A model generated the notes under the pieces. That model saw nothing but the letters and a program-made list of their open reading frames with translations. It ran no database searches and was not told where the DNA came from. From NCBI GenBank assembly GCA_964420035.1, contig CAYQQR010000080.1, positions 1 to 6,355 of the forward strand: a stretch of 6,355 nucleotides of DNA. The letters are read 5' to 3'. Below, piece by piece: positions 5,561 through 6,355 of the stretch (its first letter is position 1; each line of letters starts with the position of its first letter). The position numbers and the translations under genes are program-made. Source of the DNA: CAYQQR01 sp964420035 (GTDB lineage: Bacteria > Bacteroidota > Bacteroidia > Bacteroidales > SM23-62).

Positions 5561-6286
5561 ATGAAAGCAATGATTCTGGCAGCGGGGAAAGGCACAAGGC
5601 TCAGGCCGCTTACAGACAAGCAACCCAAGGCACTGGTTCCTTTTAAAGGGGTACCCATGATCGACGGGGTTATCCGCAAACTTGCAGATGCAGGTATATC
5701 GGATATTATTGTCAATGTCCATCATTTCGCTGAAGCAATCATGGATCACCTGGGGGATGGAAGGAAATACGGAGTCAGGATTGCCTTTTCTGATGAACGG
5801 GAAAAGTTGCTGGATACCGGGGGCGGATTGAAGAAGGCGGCCCGGTTTTTCGGGGGGGAGGACTTCTTTGTTTTACATAACGTGGATGTATACACCAACT
5901 TGAACTTCCAAAGCCTAATCGATTTTCACAAAAAAAATCGTCCCCTGGGCAGCCTGGCCGTCAAGGAGCGCCCCACTTCCCGGTCCTTTCTTTTCGATGA
6001 GCAGGGCCGGCTCAGCGGCTGGCGCGACGAAGGCAGGGGTAAGATCAGGTGGTCCGGGAAGACGGAACATTATACAGCATTAGGTAACAGTTGCATCCAG
6101 GTACTGGAAACCCGCATCTTCGATCTGATCACGGAAGAAGGTGCATTTTCCCTCACCGACCTCTACCTCAAGCTGGCCCAGGACCATGAATTTCTGGCCT
6201 ACCGGCACGATCAAGACTTTTGGTATGATCTAGGGCGGTTTGATAATTTTAAGGATTCAGGATTCAGGATTCAGGATTCAGAATGA
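5561..6286 (+). CDS. murU: MurU-like sugar-1-phosphate nucleotidyltransferase
   Basis: This 241-residue GT-A-fold enzyme should transfer a nucleotide from UTP (or another NTP) to a sugar-1-phosphate. Next to an AmgK-like kinase, the best guess is MurNAc-1-phosphate to UDP-MurNAc, feeding peptidoglycan synthesis while bypassing de novo steps. Motifs seen: the signature LAAGKGTRLRPLT (6-18), Lys23 in QPKALVP, EKLLDTGGGLKKA (81-93), the metal Asp109 in HNVDV, and WYDLGRF (221-227; Asp223). Length fits the family (about 220-240). The segment NSCIQVL (176-182) stands where relatives usually read FSGIHVI, so the usual Gly and His are changed. The start at 5561 is the first ATG after the kinase stop and gives the signature at the extreme N-terminus, as expected. 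The last ~11 residues (DSGFRIQDSE region) are encoded by four GGATTCA heptamers, a repeat that has spread into, or grown within, the end of the gene. Nucleotide and sugar specificity cannot be read from sequence alone; GDP-mannose or dTDP-glucose-type homologues are less likely given the neighbour. Confidence 0.85.
   Translation: MKAMILAAGKGTRLRPLTDKQPKALVPFKGVPMIDGVIRKLADAGISDIIVNVHHFAEAIMDHLGDGRKYGVRIAFSDEREKLLDTGGGLKKAARFFGGEDFFVLHNVDVYTNLNFQSLIDFHKKNRPLGSLAVKERPTSRSFLFDEQGRLSGWRDEGRGKIRWSGKTEHYTALGNSCIQVLETRIFDLITEEGAFSLTDLYLKLAQDHEFLAYRHDQDFWYDLGRFDNFKDSGFRIQDSE
6253..6281. repeat. GGATTCA heptamer array overlapping the 3' end of the nucleotidyltransferase
   Basis: Four perfect GGATTCA units lie at 6253-6280, with one more periodic base. 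They are the reverse complement of the ATCCTGA array at 3861-3922, giving a perfect inverted match of about 29 bases roughly 2.3 kb apart (scaffold distance, gap size uncertain). The array is read in frame and the TGA at 6284-6286 comes just after it. The remaining 69 bases to the window end hold no gene or terminator that I can recognise. Confidence 0.92.
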
Positions 6287-6355
6287 TTCTATATTCTACC
6301 TCACTACTGTCCGGTTAACAAAGATATAAAAGTTTGGAAAGGCTGATTATATAAG

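Noticed and set aside
6306..6325. Possible insertion-sequence end (CTGTCCGGTTAAC)
   Set aside because: It gave a vague impression of a transposon terminus, but there is no partner inverted repeat, target duplication or transposase in the window.

Overview
The window looks like a piece of a Bacteroidota genome, most likely Bacteroidales/Marinilabiliales-like. The reasons are a type IX secretion system (T9SS) C-terminal sorting domain, an RHS/YD-repeat polymorphic toxin with a Bacteroidota-style tip, near absence of Shine-Dalgarno sequences (one striking exception), and a kinase-RapZ domain fusion followed by a sugar-nucleotidyltransferase. The taxon is inferred from gene content only. A run of exactly 100 Ns shows that this is a scaffold with an assembly gap.

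Left half (1-3582), AT-richer and accessory in character. A 5'-incomplete RHS-repeat protein (98-2461) carries YD repeats, the RHS core, a hydrophobic Gly/Ala-rich stretch and a C-terminal HEYGH zincin-like tip. Three bases after its stop, and behind a strong AGGAGG ribosome-binding site made from its own last codons, lies a 143-aa putative lipoprotein (2464-2895) that is the best immunity-protein candidate. A GC-rich hairpin terminator closes the pair. Then comes a small secreted protein (3118-3582) with a signal peptide, one YD repeat and a T9SS sorting domain. It resembles the leader gene that often accompanies RHS genes, but here no RHS body follows it.

Middle (3583-4069), non-coding and rich in decaying short tandem repeats: GCCTAYY heptamers framed by a 12-nt direct repeat, an ACGGT-based 9-10-nt repeat, and a clean ATCCTGA heptamer array that runs into the 100-N gap.

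Right half (4070-6286), GC-richer and housekeeping-like. A two-gene unit holds an AmgK-like sugar kinase fused to a RapZ C-terminal domain (482 aa) and, 42 nt downstream, a MurU-like nucleotidyltransferase (241 aa). Together they fit salvage of cell-wall amino sugars: kinase to sugar-1-phosphate, then nucleotidyltransferase to UDP-sugar. The RapZ-type domain is a candidate amino-sugar sensor. The last codons of the nucleotidyltransferase are themselves four copies of the same heptamer in inverted orientation, so the operon is flanked by inverted heptamer arrays and the enzyme's C-terminal tail depends on repeat number.
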